This document shows, in pieces, positions 62,404-64,000 of a DNA stretch of 64,000 nucleotides. Where the stretch lies: positions 62,001 through 126,000 of the forward strand of contig QXXF01000007.1 in NCBI GenBank assembly GCA_009911365.1. Reading direction: 5' to 3'. How positions within the stretch are numbered: the stretch's first letter is position 1; each line of letters begins with the position of its first letter. The notes under the pieces were generated by a model. That model ran no database searches. It was not told the origin of the DNA and saw only the letters and a list, made by a program, of their open reading frames with translations. The DNA comes from Clostridiales bacterium. GTDB lineage: Bacteria > Bacillota > Clostridia > Peptostreptococcales > Anaerovoracaceae. Made by a program: the position numbers and the translations under genes.

Positions 62404-62422
62404 ATATCATGTGATGATATTT
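62404..62422 (-). promoter_or_regulatory. Palindrome in the ackA leader
   Basis: AATATCAT-GTG-ATGATATT, a perfect 8-bp inverted repeat between promoter and start of ackA, 40 nt before the ATG. It may be an operator or an mRNA hairpin. Confidence 0.5.
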
Positions 62423-62446
62423 TCTGTATTATAAACAGCACACTCT

Positions 62447-62475
62447 ATTATAGCCTTCTTTTCGATGATTTTCAA
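62447..62475 (-). promoter_or_regulatory. Sigma-A promoter of ackA
   Basis: On the - strand TTGAAA (62470-62475), 17 nt, TATAAT (62447-62452). Confidence 0.8.
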
Positions 62476-62486
62476 GGGATTTGTCC

Positions 62487-63650
62487 TTATTTTCCCACCT
62501 CGATATATGGACGCTTCACCTGATCGCACTGCTCATACAGATCATGCCCCGTCAGCAGGTTGTAAATGTCTCCTGACAGGGTATCATATGATAAAAGATC
62601 AGGCAAATGCGCTTCCTTGTTGATGTTGGTGATGATAGGAATCCCGCTCTTTTTTTTTGCCTCGCGCAGCAGCCTTGTGCCCTTTTCCCCCGCGGCTAAA
62701 ACTCTGGCATAAAAAACAGGCTCGAACGCTGTCAGCCCCATGAGCAGCTGACACAAAATCCGCCGGATCCTGGCCTTTGGATAGCGCTTGGAAGAAACGG
62801 CTTCTACTAACTCTTCTAGGGAACCGCTGGTTCTGATCTGTTTTTTCAATTTGTGCTCTAGCCCCTCTCCCACGGAAAAGATTTTAGCCAGTTCCGCTTC
62901 CCTACAGCGAAGGACCGCACTTCGAACCAGCTGAAAATAGCCGGATGTGTCACCTGCTTTTGGCAGTGCCGCTTTGACCGGAGGCGGCACATAATCCATA
63001 CGTCGCTGCTTGTCCATCTGCCTGCGAATCGCCATGGCGCTGGCGATTTTTCCTACTGGTCGTTGGTCAAAATACCCCGGACCCTTCCTGTTTACCATAA
63101 TCGGAATTATGGAGCTATCTAGTGTTTTCAACTGTTTCAAATATTCTATGGCCAGGATGTTGTTAGGAGACAGAGAGAGCTCTGCTGCCCTTTTCCCCAG
63201 CATTCGTTCCACAGTTTTTTCCCGGGCCTTTGGATAAGAATCGCCGTTCCCGAGAAATTCTTTCAGGGTCTGCTGGTACTCTGAAGGGGCTTTTGCTAAA
63301 AGCTCTGCGATAGCATCCAGTTCCTCCAGCGTCCCCTGCTCGCCACCAAAGCCTAAATGCGTGACGCATCCCAATCCGGACAGGATCCCCACGCCGCCTT
63401 TTGCGAAATGTTCCGCACTGTTCACAGCAAAAGCAAAAGGTAGCTCCAGCACCAGATCCACTCCGCACTGGACCGCTAGTCTGCTTCTGGTCCACTTGTC
63501 CATCATGGCAGGCTCACCCCTCTGGGTAAAATTCCCGCTCATGACCGCTACTGCCGCATCAGCCCCCGCTCGCTTGACGCATTCTTCCAAATGATATAGA
63601 TGTCCGTTATGAAACGGATTGTATTCTGCTATGATCCCTAATACATTCAT
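62487..63650 (-). CDS. tmcAL: tRNA(Met) cytidine acetate ligase TmcAL
   Basis: A 387-residue nucleotidyltransferase-fold enzyme (YlbM) that makes N4-acetylcytidine at the wobble base of elongator tRNA-Met using acetate and ATP. The motif NPFHNGHLYHL holds HxGH (residues 14-17). Acetate is its substrate, and ackA is next to it, possibly more than coincidence. The start MNVLGIIAEYNPF at 63650 fits the family better than an ATG 18 nt upstream. Confidence 0.92.
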   Translation of the reverse strand: MNVLGIIAEYNPFHNGHLYHLEECVKRAGADAAVAVMSGNFTQRGEPAMMDKWTRSRLAVQCGVDLVLELPFAFAVNSAEHFAKGGVGILSGLGCVTHLGFGGEQGTLEELDAIAELLAKAPSEYQQTLKEFLGNGDSYPKAREKTVERMLGKRAAELSLSPNNILAIEYLKQLKTLDSSIIPIMVNRKGPGYFDQRPVGKIASAMAIRRQMDKQRRMDYVPPPVKAALPKAGDTSGYFQLVRSAVLRCREAELAKIFSVGEGLEHKLKKQIRTSGSLEELVEAVSSKRYPKARIRRILCQLLMGLTAFEPVFYARVLAAGEKGTRLLREAKKKSGIPIITNINKEAHLPDLLSYDTLSGDIYNLLTGHDLYEQCDQVKRPYIEVGK

Positions 63651-63657
63651 GTACCTA

Positions 63658-64000
63658 TCATAACACACACATGGTCAGAAGAAAAGCGATGATTCCTGCG
63701 AACAGGCTGTGGGTCAGTTTTGTGAGAAGAAAGTAAGGGATCCCGACTCCCGCTCCAGAGAGCATGCTCATGGATTGGCCGATAATGGAAAGCCCGCCCC
63801 ACGATAATACCACTGTGGAAAGCACGCATTTCCAACTTAGAGACAGTCCCGCACATTCTGATAACGCACCGCAGCCCACAGTCATTTCAAAGAATCCCTT
63901 TGCTAGTGCTTTCAGAGCCGGCGACTGAATCCAGCTGAATGCGCCGCCCAAATGAAGCAGATCTGTCAGGAACATGAATAGAACGATATAGGCTAGGATG
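63658..64000 (-). CDS. ylbJ: Sporulation membrane protein YlbJ (3' part)
   Basis: The frame is open to the right edge and ends at 63658. The 113 visible residues form hydrophobic helices of a nucleoside-recognition (Gate) domain protein, with GFFEMTVGCGAL and SWGGLSIIGQSM, which match YlbJ C-termini. YlbJ takes part in spore cortex formation. The order ylbJ-tmcAL-(ackA)-rpmF parallels ylbJ-ylbM-ylbN-rpmF of B. subtilis. The 5' part lies outside. Confidence 0.88.
   Translation of the reverse strand, partial: ILAYIVLFMFLTDLLHLGGAFSWIQSPALKALAKGFFEMTVGCGALSECAGLSLSWKCVLSTVVLSWGGLSIIGQSMSMLSGAGVGIPYFLLTKLTHSLFAGIIAFLLTMCVL

Noticed and set aside
1-64000. CRISPR arrays, tRNA or rRNA genes, prophage or intact insertion sequences
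   Set aside because: No regularly spaced repeats, cloverleaf-like runs ending in CCA, rRNA-like sequence or transposase frames were seen; the only recombinase is embedded in a core operon.

Overview
The window is a chromosomal segment of an endospore-forming, Gram-positive anaerobe of class Clostridia. The evidence is the spoIIIA operon, Spo0A, SpoIVB with a BofC-like partner, YlbJ, a LexA/YneA type SOS response, sortase-type surface proteins and gene orders shared with Bacillus subtilis. Mid-range GC and the mix of compact sporulation genes with YnbB, DUF1667 and DUF4317 proteins would fit a Peptostreptococcales/Anaerovoracaceae-like lineage, but that is inference. Nearly all of it is core genome. 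No CRISPR array, tRNA, rRNA, prophage or intact insertion sequence was seen.

Left third, + strand (1-27.7 kb): a cell-wall/tRNA modification cluster (mltG, trmR, trhP, a CNNM/CorC transporter); the complete spoIIIAA-AH operon, with unusually short SpoIIIAF and SpoIIIAG; a housekeeping operon with its own promoter (yqhY, nusB, a Kae1-like gene, xseA, xseB, ispA, dxs, tlyA); an aminotransferase; mismatch repair and tRNA modification (mutS, mutL, miaA) running into a tyrosine recombinase; a secreted GLUG-repeat protein; a YnbB-type PLP enzyme; and two small membrane-protein genes.

Middle, - strand (28-48.8 kb): an SOS-controlled yneA; an orphan DUF1667 gene behind a decayed gene; spo0A, spoIVB and a bofC-like gene; a thioester-domain surface adhesin next to comEA; the paired genes for TIGR03936 and TIGR03960 radical-SAM proteins; an HD hydrolase; a SpoIVFA-like protein; obgE, rpmA and rplU; a coupled set of two FapA (DUF342) genes and a secreted CAP protein; a hairpin-rich non-coding stretch; a broken HipA-like kinase gene; and recA followed closely by a DUF4317 gene under a LexA box.

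Right third: the - strand run ftsK, rimO, pgsA, cinA upstream of recA; divergent asd-dapA (+) for the lysine/diaminopimelate pathway; two tandem paralogous cell-wall amidases (-); rpmF, ackA, tmcAL and the 3' part of ylbJ (-), which runs off the window.

Themes that link the genes are sporulation (early regulator, forespore channel, sigma-K checkpoint signalling), DNA damage (two LexA-box loci, mutSL, xseAB, recA) and envelope remodelling. The most interesting points are the stripped-down SpoIIIA channel subunits, the recA-DUF4317 SOS unit, a hairpin that covers the bofC-like ribosome binding site, a candidate structured RNA near 45.6-45.8 kb, and the FapA-FapA-CAP coupling.
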